A stretch of 64,000 nucleotides of DNA from an uncultured Sphingomonadaceae bacterium (GCA_947493215.1 CANLQE010000001.1:62001-126000), one strand, 5' to 3'. Counted from the stretch's first letter, positions 25,896 through 35,065 are shown. Notes: a model not told the origin generated them from the letters alone. Numbers and translations are program-made.

Positions 25896-28022
25896 ATGAC
25901 ATCTAAACCCTCTTTGAGGACAATCTGGACGAGCTTCCAGCTTTTGCTCGCTGCTCTCTTGGTGCCGGCACTGATCGGCATCAGCCCAGCTGCAGCGCAG
26001 GTTGATCTCAACAAGCGTGAGCTGAATGTACCGGCCACGCTGGTTGCAGAATCGCAGCAAGTACAGGCGGGGCAAAGTGTCACCCTCGCCTTTGTCATGA
26101 ACCCCAAACCCACCTGGCACGGCTATTGGGAAAATCCCGGAGATGCGGGCATCGGAATGAGCTTCGACTGGAAGCTGCCAGACGGTGTCACCGCTGGCAA
26201 AGCGCGATATCCTGTACCCGACAGACTGCTGATCTCTGGCATCATGAACTATATTTACAAGGGCGATTATGCGGTCCTCGTCAATCTGGTTGTGTCCGAG
26301 AAAGTGAAGCCGGGACCATTGCCGATATCGGTCAAGTCCGAATGGCTCGCCTGTACCGATGAAGTCTGCGTACCCGAGCAGGACGAACTGTCGATCAATT
26401 TGCAAGTCGTCGGACCGGATGCAGCGGTTTCTCTAAACAATGCTTTCAATGCTTATAGGGAAGCTCTGCCGCGCCAACTGGGCAGCGCGGCGACCTTCAC
26501 GGTCAAGGATGATTTATTCCGTCTGTCCGTTCCTTTCCCCGCGAATATCGACGTAGCAACACCCTATTTCTTCATCAAGGAAGACGGGATCGTCGACTAT
26601 GCCGCGCCGCAAAAGGTCAACCGCGATGGCGATAAACTAATCATAGAAACGGCCGCGCGCGGGGATGCGTTGCAGAATATCTCGGGCGTCGTCAAAATCG
26701 GCCCTAGTTCCGGATTTTCGATCAAGGCGGCCAGCGGTGATGTGAAAATGTCCGGAACACCGCTTATCGGAAGTGGAGACAGCGGAAATTTTATTGGTGG
26801 TGGCGACCAATCTAACGCCTCTCTGCTGTTGATAGCGCTTGGCGGAGCGATTGTCGGGGGATTGCTGCTCAACCTGATGCCCTGCGTGTTTCCGATCCTT
26901 AGCCTGAAGGCCATCAGCCTTGCCAAAGCGGGCGGCAACGAAGCTGTCGTGCGCCGCGATGCGCTGGCCTACACCGCTGGCGTGGTTGTTGTCGCCACGG
27001 CTCTGGGCGGACTGCTACTGACCTTGCGTGCAAGCGGCGCAGCTGTCGGCTGGGCGTTCCAGCTGCAAGACCCCAAAATCATCTTTGTCCTGCTTGCATT
27101 GGTGACCGCCATCGGCTTCAATCTCGCTGGCCTGTTCGAACTGCCCAATGTCAATTTCGGCAACAAGCTGGCCCAGAAGGACGGCGCTGGAGGCTCTTTT
27201 TGGACAGGAGCGCTCGCCGCCTTTGTTGCCACGCCTTGTACCGGCCCGTTCATGGCGGCTGCCCTGGGCGCAACCATCGTGCTGCCCCCTATTGCTGCCC
27301 TGATAATCTTTGCTGGATTGGGCGTCGGCCTGGCTCTGCCCTTCCTGCTTATCGCCTTCGTTCCGGCGATCCGCAATCGGCTACCCAAACCGGGCGCTTG
27401 GCTGGACAGTTTCCGCAAGGTCATGGCCATTCCGATGTTCCTCACCGCGATCGGTTTAATCTGGTTACTAGGGCGGCAAATCGGGACCAATGCACTGGGG
27501 CTATCACTCATCTTCCTGCTGCTCGTCACATTGATATTATGGTGGTTCGGTGGCGGCCAAATGAAAGGTCTGTCACGCGGAACATGGGCTACCGGAGCGC
27601 TGACCGCAGCGATGGTCGGCGGTGTTTTGTTACAGCCCAATGCCGAGGCGATGGATAATCAGAACGTCGCTAGGACATCGTCCGCGACTCTGCCCAGCGA
27701 GCCTTTTAGCGAGGAAAGATTGTCTGAATTGCGCGCATCCAATCAGCCGATTTTCGCCTATTTCACAGCGGACTGGTGCATTACCTGCAAAGCCAATGAA
27801 GCCGCGGCTGTCCAGCGACAAGAAACTGCGGATGCCTTTGCTGAAGCTAATGTTGCAGTGCTGATGGGCGACTGGACCCGTCCTGATCCCGTTATCAGCA
27901 AGTTTCTCGAAAAACATGGCCGTGCTGGTGTGCCGCTCTACCTCTATTATGCACCGGGCGAAGAGCCTGTTATATTACCGCAGATACTGACCGTTGGCAC
28001 GCTAACCGATCTGGTCACGTAG
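25896..28022 (+). CDS. DsbD/ScsB-like thiol:disulfide interchange protein
   Basis: A 708-residue membrane protein that carries electrons from cytoplasmic thioredoxin to the periplasm. It has a signal sequence (about 1-35), an N-terminal immunoglobulin-like domain with C153-x4-C158 (CTDEVC), about eight membrane segments (310-570) containing the paired cysteines C330 (LMPCVFP) and C448 (ATPCTGP), and a C-terminal thioredoxin domain with C628-I-T-C631. All three redox pairs are therefore intact. The N-terminal domain type is closer to ScsB than to classical DsbD. A secreted redoxin gene follows 44 bases later and is a plausible electron acceptor. Confidence 0.9.
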   Translation: MTSKPSLRTIWTSFQLLLAALLVPALIGISPAAAQVDLNKRELNVPATLVAESQQVQAGQSVTLAFVMNPKPTWHGYWENPGDAGIGMSFDWKLPDGVTAGKARYPVPDRLLISGIMNYIYKGDYAVLVNLVVSEKVKPGPLPISVKSEWLACTDEVCVPEQDELSINLQVVGPDAAVSLNNAFNAYREALPRQLGSAATFTVKDDLFRLSVPFPANIDVATPYFFIKEDGIVDYAAPQKVNRDGDKLIIETAARGDALQNISGVVKIGPSSGFSIKAASGDVKMSGTPLIGSGDSGNFIGGGDQSNASLLLIALGGAIVGGLLLNLMPCVFPILSLKAISLAKAGGNEAVVRRDALAYTAGVVVVATALGGLLLTLRASGAAVGWAFQLQDPKIIFVLLALVTAIGFNLAGLFELPNVNFGNKLAQKDGAGGSFWTGALAAFVATPCTGPFMAAALGATIVLPPIAALIIFAGLGVGLALPFLLIAFVPAIRNRLPKPGAWLDSFRKVMAIPMFLTAIGLIWLLGRQIGTNALGLSLIFLLLVTLILWWFGGGQMKGLSRGTWATGALTAAMVGGVLLQPNAEAMDNQNVARTSSATLPSEPFSEERLSELRASNQPIFAYFTADWCITCKANEAAAVQRQETADAFAEANVAVLMGDWTRPDPVISKFLEKHGRAGVPLYLYYAPGEEPVILPQILTVGTLTDLVT

Positions 28023-28066
28023 TTCGCACACACCCTGAGCTGGATTGAATGAATAGGAGACCCCCC

Positions 28067-28684
28067 ATGTTTTATAAGACCGCCGTTACATCCCTCGCCG
28101 CTGTCGCTGCTATTAGCATGGCGACACCGTTAGCCGCCGCCCAGAAAACCGGAGCCGTCGCTCAGGACTTTAAACTGACGGATATGTATGGAAAAACTGT
28201 TCAACTTTCCAGCTTTCGCGGCAAGACCGTGGTGATGGAATGGCACAATCCGGGATGCCCTTTTGTCGTGAAACATTATGATAGCGGCAATATGCAGAAG
28301 ACTCAGGCCGCGGCCCGAAAACAAGGTGTAGTCTGGCTCACCATCAATAGCGGCGCGCAGGGGAAACAGGGTTATATGAAAGGCCCGGCGGCACAAAAGC
28401 TCGCCAAAGATCAGGGTATGAACTCTGACCATTATCTGCTTGATACCAAAGGGGTGGTTGGCAAAGCCTATGCCGCCAAAACGACACCGCATATGTATAT
28501 CATCGATGCGTCAGGCAAGCTGGTTTATCAGGGCGGCATTGATGACAAACCGACCGCGAATAAGGCGGATATCAAAGGCGCGCGTAATCACGTCACGGCC
28601 GCTCTAACGGAGCTGAAGGCAGGCCAAAGCGTCAGTGTAGCGCAATCCCGGCCCTATGGCTGCTCGGTCAAATATGCCAGCTAA
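28067..28684 (+). CDS. exported thioredoxin-like redoxin
   Basis: A 205-residue secreted protein of the AhpC/TSA-redoxin group, with a signal peptide (cleavage near AAAQ-KT). The active-site region is HNPGCPFVVKHY, with one conserved cysteine that lacks the partner of a CxxC motif, as in peroxiredoxin-like or TlpA-like redoxins; a second cysteine is near the C-terminus (PYGCSVKY) and may be the resolving residue. TTPHMYIIDASGKLVYQGGIDD is the thioredoxin cis-Pro region. The ATG at 28067 follows AGGAG. Being just after the DsbD-like gene, it is probably reduced by it; that is inference. Confidence 0.85.
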   Translation: MFYKTAVTSLAAVAAISMATPLAAAQKTGAVAQDFKLTDMYGKTVQLSSFRGKTVVMEWHNPGCPFVVKHYDSGNMQKTQAAARKQGVVWLTINSGAQGKQGYMKGPAAQKLAKDQGMNSDHYLLDTKGVVGKAYAAKTTPHMYIIDASGKLVYQGGIDDKPTANKADIKGARNHVTAALTELKAGQSVSVAQSRPYGCSVKYAS

Positions 28685-28707
28685 CGATTAGGATAGATGA
28701 AACGGAA

Positions 28708-28890
28708 AGTAGGGCCGTCGCGCGATACACAACCAGCGCGCCAGCCCTACTCCCAAAAGTCCGGCGGCTTGCAAACCCCCTGAAAGCCCCCGTATAACGG
28801 AATGCCGGACCTAAATTGTAAGCACCAAATGCTTATTCCTGATCAAAGGATCGGGAGACAGATTTAATACGCAACCCAAATCTGTCCCCC
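28708..28890. repeat. inverted-repeat cluster in the 250-base gap after the redoxin gene
   Basis: Five consecutive inverted repeats fill this gap: AGTAGGGC/GCCCTACT (28708-28715, 28744-28751) with an inner GCGCG/CGCGC stem; GTCCGGC/GCCGGAC (28759-28765, 28804-28810) with inner GGCTT/AAGCC; TAAGCA/TGCTTA (28819-28835); TCCTGATC/GATCGGGA (28837-28856); and GACAGATTT/AAATCTGTC (28857-28865, 28878-28886). None has a T-run, so they are not ordinary terminators. The last one resembles REP-type elements ending in AAATCTGTCCCC. It could be a structured RNA or REP-derived DNA. Confidence 0.5.
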
Positions 28891-28935
28891 GCCTTTGTTC
28901 CGACGACATGCGACCCTAAGCCGCCGCCGGTCAAA

Positions 28936-29322
28936 CTAGTGACCCGTCAGGTTGAACTTCTTGGTGCCATTGGCGCCAACCAGTTCAATGCCCTTTTTAC
29001 CTGACAGGCCAGAAAGCGGCATAGATTTCTCATAACGTTCGACCCCCATCGAAACGTCATGGTCATTTGCCGCGCGCGTGTCCCAAGTTAACTCAATCTG
29101 CTGATACTCAGGCTGCGTGTCGCCCAGTATCGGTAGCAATCTTATATGCGCGCCTGGTTTTGGGCTTGGCCCTGATACGATCAGGTACAAGCCCTGATCC
29201 AAAGTTGGTCCAGCGCGCAGCTCGGCAGAGTCGAAAGCAGCAGCGTTTCTGCGGCCGGACTTACCGGGCGCGGCCATCATGCCAGCCTTCATCTGTTCGT
29301 CATTGTTCACAACAAGCTCCAT
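28936..29322 (-). CDS. unknown cytoplasmic protein with complex upstream region
   Basis: A 128-residue protein without signal peptide, membrane segment or known motif. It has a Gly/Ala/Arg-rich N-terminal part (PGKSGRRNAAAFDSAEL), a hydrophobic middle (LYLIVSGPSPKPGAHIRLLPIL) and a polar C-terminus (GIELVGANGTKKFNLTGH). The predicted pattern is mostly beta strand. I do not recognise the family. The ATG at 29322 follows GAGAGG; an upstream GTG-type extension to 29340 is less likely. The 10-bp repeat array 130 bases upstream suggests dedicated regulation. Confidence 0.65.
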   Translation of the reverse strand: MELVVNNDEQMKAGMMAAPGKSGRRNAAAFDSAELRAGPTLDQGLYLIVSGPSPKPGAHIRLLPILGDTQPEYQQIELTWDTRAANDHDVSMGVERYEKSMPLSGLSGKKGIELVGANGTKKFNLTGH

Positions 29323-29452
29323 AAGAACCTCTCTGTCCAAAACCGAGATGCTGACCGCGGCTCATCATTGTGGCCGGTGTTTCACTTTTCGTGTCAGCTC
29401 GTAACTACGCAACTTATGTAGGACTCTTTAGCGCAACTGGGCCTGAACAGTC

Positions 29453-29492
29453 TTGTAAACTATTGTAACTCTTCGTAAAGTATTGAAATTAT
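29453..29492 (-). promoter_or_regulatory. four tandem 10-bp repeats upstream of the unknown gene
   Basis: The plus strand reads TTGTAAACTA, TTGTAACTCT, TCGTAAAGTA and TTGAAATTAT, four consecutive 10-base units with consensus TTGTAAA-like. Tandem repeats of one DNA turn are typical of binding sites for OmpR/PhoB-type response regulators. The array lies in the 323-base gap 29323-29646 between two minus-strand genes; the rest of this gap holds the terminator at 29565 and nothing else I can identify. Confidence 0.45.
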
Positions 29493-29564
29493 ATTACAAA
29501 TTAGCGTAATTTAATCGTTAAACGCTCATCACGCTTTGCCAAAAATGCTGCACTGCACAAAAAA

Positions 29565-29588
29565 TCGGGGCGAATCGATTCGCCCCGA
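29565..29588 (-). terminator. intrinsic terminator of the methyltransferase gene
   Basis: A perfect 24-bp palindrome (TCGGGGCGAATC and its complement) followed on the minus strand by six T. It lies 58 bases beyond the stop of the methyltransferase gene at 29647. Confidence 0.92.
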
Positions 29589-29646
29589 CCTTCATTTCAC
29601 GATGTCATTCGATGACATTTGCGGTTGGCAGCCAAGCTAGGACAGC

Positions 29647-30447
29647 TCAGCCAGGCTTACGGAACTTCATCACAAAGCGGTTGGTTTTGCCGCGCACGGA
29701 TGGATCGAACACGTTTTTCTCCAGATCATCGTCCGGATTGGCGAACATATCGCTCTGCGCCTCCAGCACAAAACCTGCTTTTTCAAAATCGGCCTTAGCC
29801 GTGGCCGGACTAATCCGATGGGCTTTCTCGACCACCACTCTTGTGTCTCCCGCATTGCCGACATGATCGACCACCGCAACCACAGCGCCGGGCTTCATAC
29901 CCTTGTAAAGCTTGGTCAGAAAAGCCGCAGGATCCATTCGCGCCACTTTGAACTTTTCGCTTTCCCAGTAAAGGTCATGATAGATGAGATGCATCATCGC
30001 AAAATCATAGCTATTGGCTTCCGGCGTAAAATCACCCAATTGCGACGGCACCATCGACACGCCGGGCTGCCGCGCGGAAATCCCTGCCCATTTGGCCTTT
30101 GCAGCATCGCTGGATACAAATTGCGGTGGGTTTACTGCTACCACGGACCCACCCGAACCAACGGCTGCGCCCATAATTTCGCTATAATAGCCGCCACCTG
30201 CAAAGATATCGAGCACGGCATCGCCCGTTTCCAATCCCATGAAAGCCAAAATTGCGGCGGGCTGCCGGCTGGCATCCAATTTCACATCGCCTTCCTCGCG
30301 GCCGGGCGCGGCTACTGCTGCAGCGAAATCAGGGGCCGCCTGTGCCGCAGCCCCAGATGAAGCGGACGCGGTGTCACCATTATCGTAAGAACAAGCGCCG
30401 AGTGCCAAGGCGGAACTTGCCAAGGCCGTTAAAAATACTGCTCGCAT
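29647..30447 (-). CDS. exported class I SAM-dependent methyltransferase-like lipoprotein
   Basis: A 266-residue protein with a lipobox (LALGAC, Cys19) and an Ala/Ser-rich linker, followed by a methyltransferase fold: motif I in VLDIFAGGGYYSEIMG, and later NSYDFAMMHLIYHDLYW and PGAVVAVVDHVGNAGD. The family (COG4798-like predicted methyltransferases) is commonly exported, which is odd because SAM is not known to be available in the periplasm. The domain may bind another ligand or be catalytically idle. The ATG is preceded by a GGGGAGA site. It is transcribed alone, with its own terminator at 29565. Confidence 0.82.
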   Translation of the reverse strand: MRAVFLTALASSALALGACSYDNGDTASASSGAAAQAAPDFAAAVAAPGREEGDVKLDASRQPAAILAFMGLETGDAVLDIFAGGGYYSEIMGAAVGSGGSVVAVNPPQFVSSDAAKAKWAGISARQPGVSMVPSQLGDFTPEANSYDFAMMHLIYHDLYWESEKFKVARMDPAAFLTKLYKGMKPGAVVAVVDHVGNAGDTRVVVEKAHRISPATAKADFEKAGFVLEAQSDMFANPDDDLEKNVFDPSVRGKTNRFVMKFRKPG

Positions 30448-30573
30448 AAAATCTCTCCCCTAAAATTATTGAGGGAAGCATGGACCTGCGCGCTGCCTTG
30501 TTCAAGGCGCGCCCAAGCCGTTGGTCTATAAAGGAATGTCGTTGGTCGAGAAGGAGGCTGACAATCTAGAAGG

Positions 30574-32751
30574 TCAAAATTTCTTCTGTGTCCGACCAAA
30601 GCCCATTTTGCGCGTGCCGGGTTTGCCTTCGGTGGCCCTGCCCTTTGGCTTAGCGACCTGCAAATCGGTGGGTATGCCCAGTTCATCCGCCTCTAACTTG
30701 CGGATTTCATCGCGCAGACGCCCGGCTTCTTCAAATTCCAGATCAGCCGCCGCATCCCGCATCCGTTTTTCAAGGCTTTCAATATGGCTGCGCAGATTGT
30801 GGCCGACGAGATGCTCCGTATCATCGTCAATGGGTATGGTGACCTGATCTTTGCTCGCAACATGGGCAACAATATCACCGATATTTTTCTTGATTGAAAT
30901 CGGCGTGATACCGTGCAGCTTATTATAAGCCTCTTGCTTCTCACGCCGCCGCCCGGTCTCGTTCAGAGCGCGCTCCATTGAACCGGTAATGCGATCCGCA
31001 TAAAGGATCACACGGCCATCCACGTTACGCGCCGCACGGCCAATGGTCTGGATCAACGATGTTTCGGAGCGCAAAAAGCCCTCTTTATCCGCGTCCAATA
31101 TCGCCACCAATCCGCATTCTGGAATATCCAAACCCTCGCGGAGCAGGTTAATCCCGACCAAGACATCATAAACGCCCAGCCGCAAATCCCGGATCAGCTC
31201 AATCCGTTCCAGCGTCTCCACATCGCTATGCATATAACGGACCTTCAAACCCGCTTCATGCATAAACTCGGTCAGGTCTTCCGACATCCGCTTGGTTAGC
31301 GTCGTAACCAAGGTGCGATAGCCTTGCTGAGCGACCTTTCTACATTCATTGACCAGATCATCGACCTGATCTTCGACCGGTTTAATCTCGACGGGCGGGT
31401 CAATCAGGCCGGTGGGCCGGATCACCTGTTCGGCAAACACGCCACTGGTCTGTTCCATTTCCCATTTACCCGGCGTCGCCGATACGCTCACCGTCTGCGG
31501 CCGCATCGCGTCCCACTCGTTAAACCGCAGCGGACGGTTATCGATACAGCTAGGTAGCCGGAAACCATATTCGGCAAGGTTAATTTTCCGCCGGTGATCG
31601 CCCTTTGACATGGCCCCGATTTGCGGCACCGTCTGATGGCTTTCATCGACAAACAACAAGGCATTATCGGGCAAATATTCAAACAAAGTCGGCGGCGGTT
31701 CGCCGGGCAGACGGCCAGTCAGAAAGCGGGAGTAGTTTTCAATACCCGCGCAGCTGCCGGTCGCGCCGATCATCTCTAGGTCGAAATGGGTGCGCTGCTC
31801 CAGCCTTTGGTGCTCGATCAGCTTCCCTTCCGCCTCCAGCTCTTTCAGCCGCACGCCAAGTTCCAGCTTAATCGCCTCCATCGCCTGCTTCATCGTCGGC
31901 CCGGGCGTCACATGATGTGAATTGGCATAGACGCGGACGCTGTTAAGGCTGGCGCCCTTCTTGCCGGTTAGCGGATCAAATTCGACAATCTCCTCAATTT
32001 CGTCGCCAAAGAAGGATATCCGCCACGCCATGTCTTCATAATGTGAGGGGAATATTTCAAGATTGTCGCCGCGCACCCGGAAATTGCCACGGGCAAAGGC
32101 CTGATCATTGCGCTTATATTGCAGCGACACCAGCTTGCGGATGATATCGCGCTGATCCACAGCCTGCTCTTTTTTGAGATCAAAGATCATCGCCGAATAG
32201 GTTTCAACCGAGCCGATACCATAGAGACATGATACAGACGCGACGATAATCACATCATCCCGCTCCAGCAGTGACCGGGTGGCACTATGGCGCATCCTAT
32301 CAATCGCTTCGTTTACCGAGCTTTCCTTCTCGATATAAGTATCCGACCGGGCAACATAGGCTTCCGGTTGATAATAGTCATAGTAGCTGACGAAATATTC
32401 GACCGCGTTGTTGGGGAAGAAATTCTTGAACTCGCCATATAATTGTGCGGCGAGAATCTTGTTCGGCGCCAATATCAGGGCCGGGCGCTGGGTCTTCTCG
32501 ATAATCTTGGCCATGGTAAAGGTCTTGCCCGACCCGGTAACGCCGAGCAGCACTTGATCCAGATCATCGTCAACTATCCCCTGCACCAGTTCTTTAATCG
32601 CCGTCGGTTGATCGCCAGAGGGCTCAAAATCGCTGACCAGTTCAAAAGCCTTGCCGCCTTCTGATTTTTCAGGCCGAACCGGTTTATGCGGAACGAAATT
32701 TTCATCGGTTTGCGGTTCCGCTAAACCTTCTCTAATCACCAGCTTTGCCAT
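30574..32751 (-). CDS. uvrB: excinuclease ABC subunit B
   Basis: A 725-residue UvrB, the helicase-like damage-verification subunit of nucleotide excision repair. Walker A is GVTGSGKT (residues 70-77), which is about 30 residues further in than in Escherichia coli, so an N-terminal extension (about 1-35, [19 protein letters not shown]) is present. The beta-hairpin region [24 protein letters not shown], the helicase motifs and the C-terminal UVR motif (about 645-685, [20 protein letters not shown]) are intact. I chose ATG at 32751; no good ribosome-binding site is seen there, and I find no LexA site with GAAC-N7-GAAC in the promoter gap. Confidence 0.96.
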   Translation of the reverse strand: MAKLVIREGLAEPQTDENFVPHKPVRPEKSEGGKAFELVSDFEPSGDQPTAIKELVQGIVDDDLDQVLLGVTGSGKTFTMAKIIEKTQRPALILAPNKILAAQLYGEFKNFFPNNAVEYFVSYYDYYQPEAYVARSDTYIEKESSVNEAIDRMRHSATRSLLERDDVIIVASVSCLYGIGSVETYSAMIFDLKKEQAVDQRDIIRKLVSLQYKRNDQAFARGNFRVRGDNLEIFPSHYEDMAWRISFFGDEIEEIVEFDPLTGKKGASLNSVRVYANSHHVTPGPTMKQAMEAIKLELGVRLKELEAEGKLIEHQRLEQRTHFDLEMIGATGSCAGIENYSRFLTGRLPGEPPPTLFEYLPDNALLFVDESHQTVPQIGAMSKGDHRRKINLAEYGFRLPSCIDNRPLRFNEWDAMRPQTVSVSATPGKWEMEQTSGVFAEQVIRPTGLIDPPVEIKPVEDQVDDLVNECRKVAQQGYRTLVTTLTKRMSEDLTEFMHEAGLKVRYMHSDVETLERIELIRDLRLGVYDVLVGINLLREGLDIPECGLVAILDADKEGFLRSETSLIQTIGRAARNVDGRVILYADRITGSMERALNETGRRREKQEAYNKLHGITPISIKKNIGDIVAHVASKDQVTIPIDDDTEHLVGHNLRSHIESLEKRMRDAAADLEFEEAGRLRDEIRKLEADELGIPTDLQVAKPKGRATEGKPGTRKMGFGRTQKKF

Positions 32752-32891
32752 GATCAAGATATGGAACAAAACGGGTCCATTGTCATCCCCCAATATTTCT
32801 ATATTCAAGACGTTACACTTCGCAAATTTACAATATTGATGAACCGGGTTATGTGAAAAATGAGTACCGTATCAAAATGAGGGAAATTCAA

Positions 32892-33428
32892 GTGAAGAGA
32901 TTAGTTTTATCGGTTGCCGCCGTAGCATTATTGGCGGGCTGCTCCAGTAACGAGGCGGATGCCGATGGTGACGGAAATATCAGCGCTGATGAAGTGGCGA
33001 AAGTCATGAACGAAGTAACGCTGGAGCCTGGTGAATGGGAAAATACGGTTGAAATCGTAGACGTCGAAGTCGAGGGCTTGCCAGACGGCGTACCTGCCAA
33101 TGCGATGGACGCCATGAAGACGACAACCGTCAGCAAGACGTGCATCACAGAAGAACAGGCAAAAAACCCGGGCGCAGAGTTTTTTGCAGCGCAGGAACAG
33201 GCCGATTGTAAAGTGAAGAAATTTGACATGAGCGGCGGCGCGATCTCGTCTGAAATGTCATGCTCGCCAGCCGGCACGCCCGGTGAAATGACCATGGCAA
33301 TGGAAGGTCAATATGGACCTAGCAGCTATGACATGACCATGAAAATGAATGGCGGTGCTGGCGGGATGAAAATGAACATCACCGCCAAAAGCAACGGCAA
33401 GCGGATCGGCAATTGCCCAGCGGGCTAA
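32892..33428 (+). CDS. DUF3617-like lipoprotein
   Basis: A 178-residue predicted lipoprotein with lipobox LLAGC-S. After the cysteine comes a Ca-binding-like loop DADGDGNISADE, then the DUF3617-type body: LEPGEWENTVEIVDVEVEGLP, four cysteines (two in KTCITEEQ and QADCKVK) and a Met-rich C-terminal stretch (TMAMEGQYGPSSYDMTMKMNGG). DUF3617 proteins are common in sphingomonads and unassigned. The GTG at 32892 has GGGA seven bases upstream and gives a perfect lipoprotein signal; two earlier in-frame ATGs lack such support. An intrinsic terminator lies directly behind, inside the next gene's start. Confidence 0.75.
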   Translation: MKRLVLSVAAVALLAGCSSNEADADGDGNISADEVAKVMNEVTLEPGEWENTVEIVDVEVEGLPDGVPANAMDAMKTTTVSKTCITEEQAKNPGAEFFAAQEQADCKVKKFDMSGGAISSEMSCSPAGTPGEMTMAMEGQYGPSSYDMTMKMNGGAGGMKMNITAKSNGKRIGNCPAG

Positions 33429-33432
33429 TCCG

Positions 33433-34632
33433 TTGATCCGGAAAACCATAAAGAACGGAGCAAAGGCCAAGCGCTTTTGCTCCGTTTTCTTTTGGCTGAT
33501 CGGACTGTCGTCCCTGACTGTCTCAGCCCAGACCCCAGTAAAGACCGACGCGCCGCCCGCTGCGGTGATGGTGCAATTTGATCCCGATCAGATCGCCACC
33601 ACCGCCATTCAGGGCTTATCAAACCACAGCACAGGTCGCGCCTTGATGCCTGATGATCCCGTTCGGATCGCATCCATCTCGAAGACATTTGTTGGCCTCG
33701 CGGTCATGCGGCTGGTCGAGCAGCAGGCGCTAGACCTTGATAGCGATGTCTCAGGCTATCTCGGTTGGTCTTTGCAGCACCCCGCCCATCGCGATGTTCC
33801 GATAACCTTGCGCTTGTTACTCTCCCATCAATCGGGGCTGCGGGACGGTATTAATTACGCGCTGCCGATGGACGCGCAGTTGGAAACCGAACTACAAAAT
33901 CCAAAGGCATGGGACGCCGAACACCCGCCCGGTGCTTATTTCGCTTATGCCAATCTCAACTTTCCGGTCATCGCTGCGGTCATGGAGGCGGCGACAGGCA
34001 AGCGCTTTGACCATATCATGAAGTCCCAAGTCTTTGATCCCCTGAAACTGGACGCTTGTTTCAATTGGACCTTGTGTAGCGATGCAAAACTGATCGCCGC
34101 TGTCACTCTCTATCGCGCCACAGGAGAGGTTGCCCGTGATGACCTGCGCGGGATAAGGGAAAGCTGTCCGGTGGTCCCTGCCCGCGATGGCAACTGTGAC
34201 ATCACGCGCTATCAGCTTGGTCAAACAGGATCGATTTTCAGCCCACAAGGCGGATTACGCACCTCCGCCAGTGATCTCGCCAAAGTTGGGCAAATATTTT
34301 TGCGCAATGATGGCAGTTATCTGAGCCCAACCAGCATCGCCCTGATGACCAATCCCATTTGGCAATATGATGACAATAATGGTGACAGCGAAAATGGTTA
34401 TTTCTGCGCTTATGGCCTGGCCATTCACATCCTTGCCGCGCCGCGGCGGCCCGCGTCCTGCAAGGATGATCCGTTTGGAGATGGTGCCATGCGCTTTGGC
34501 CATAGCGGAGAAGCCTATGCCCTGAAATCAGGCCTATGGATTAACCCCGCGAAAAAGGAAGGCATTGCCTTCTATCGTACACAAGTTCCCGAAAATGATC
34601 CTTCAGGTCATTGCATCTATTTCTGCGACTGA
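33433..34632 (+). CDS. class C beta-lactamase-like serine hydrolase, exported
   Basis: A 399-residue exported serine hydrolase of the AmpC/DD-peptidase-like group. The signal peptide is basic then hydrophobic (KAKRFCSVFFWLIGLSSL), cleaved near SAQ. Catalytic motifs are S81-I-S-K84, Y172-A-N174 and the HSG triad of FGHSGEAYAL near 355. The only start before the signal peptide is a TTG at 33433, four bases after the preceding stop and without a good ribosome-binding site. A terminator-like hairpin lies inside codons 8-18. Substrate is unknown; esterase or peptidase roles are as likely as beta-lactamase. Confidence 0.78.
   Translation: MIRKTIKNGAKAKRFCSVFFWLIGLSSLTVSAQTPVKTDAPPAAVMVQFDPDQIATTAIQGLSNHSTGRALMPDDPVRIASISKTFVGLAVMRLVEQQALDLDSDVSGYLGWSLQHPAHRDVPITLRLLLSHQSGLRDGINYALPMDAQLETELQNPKAWDAEHPPGAYFAYANLNFPVIAAVMEAATGKRFDHIMKSQVFDPLKLDACFNWTLCSDAKLIAAVTLYRATGEVARDDLRGIRESCPVVPARDGNCDITRYQLGQTGSIFSPQGGLRTSASDLAKVGQIFLRNDGSYLSPTSIALMTNPIWQYDDNNGDSENGYFCAYGLAIHILAAPRRPASCKDDPFGDGAMRFGHSGEAYALKSGLWINPAKKEGIAFYRTQVPENDPSGHCIYFCD
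33454..33493 (+). terminator. strong intrinsic-terminator-like hairpin inside the 5' end of the hydrolase gene
   Basis: An 11-bp perfect stem (33454-33464 with 33476-33486, AACGGAGCAAA and complement), 11-base loop, followed by TTTTCTTTT. It would end the DUF3617 transcript, but the hydrolase frame, which starts at 33433, runs through it. It therefore works either as a terminator with read-through or as an attenuator. Confidence 0.7.
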
Positions 34633-34681
34633 TAGGTTTCACTCCGAAACCGAATCAAACACCCCCATCAGGAGAGAAACT

Positions 34682-35065
34682 ATGATCGCATACACAATGC
34701 TGGGCACCAACGACAAAGACAAATCCGTTGCCTTTTACGACAAGCTTTTTGAAGGCACGGATATCAAGAAATTATTCCAGACACCTTTGGGTGGTCAGTT
34801 TTATGGCCGCAAGCCGGGTCAGCCAATGATCTGCATCACCAATCCTTATGATGGCAACGAAGCCTGCTTCGGCAATGGCACCATGATCGCGCTGGCTTTC
34901 GATGATACTGACCAGATTGATGCACTCCACGCCAAAGCCCTGGAACTGGGCGCGGCTGATGAAGGCGCTCCCGGCTGGCGCGCACCAGATGTCTTTTACG
35001 GTGCCTATTTCCGTGATCTCGACGGCAACAAGCTGTGTGTCTGCAAAATGAACATGGGCGGCTAA
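34682..35065 (+). CDS. VOC family (glyoxalase/bleomycin-resistance fold) protein
   Basis: A 127-residue protein with the vicinal-oxygen-chelate fold: MIAYTMLGTNDKDKSVAFYDKLF at the start and FYGAYFRDLDGNKLCVCKM at the end, each half being one beta-alpha-beta-beta-beta unit. Members are metal-dependent lyases, dioxygenases or binding proteins; metal ligands cannot be pinned down here. The ATG follows AGGAGAG. A second VOC gene starts 26 bases after its stop, and the two are likely co-transcribed and paralogous. Confidence 0.85.
   Translation: MIAYTMLGTNDKDKSVAFYDKLFEGTDIKKLFQTPLGGQFYGRKPGQPMICITNPYDGNEACFGNGTMIALAFDDTDQIDALHAKALELGAADEGAPGWRAPDVFYGAYFRDLDGNKLCVCKMNMGG

Noticed and set aside
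34636-34652. Inverted repeat GGTTTC/GAAACC after the serine hydrolase
   Set aside because: There is no T-run, so it is not a convincing terminator.
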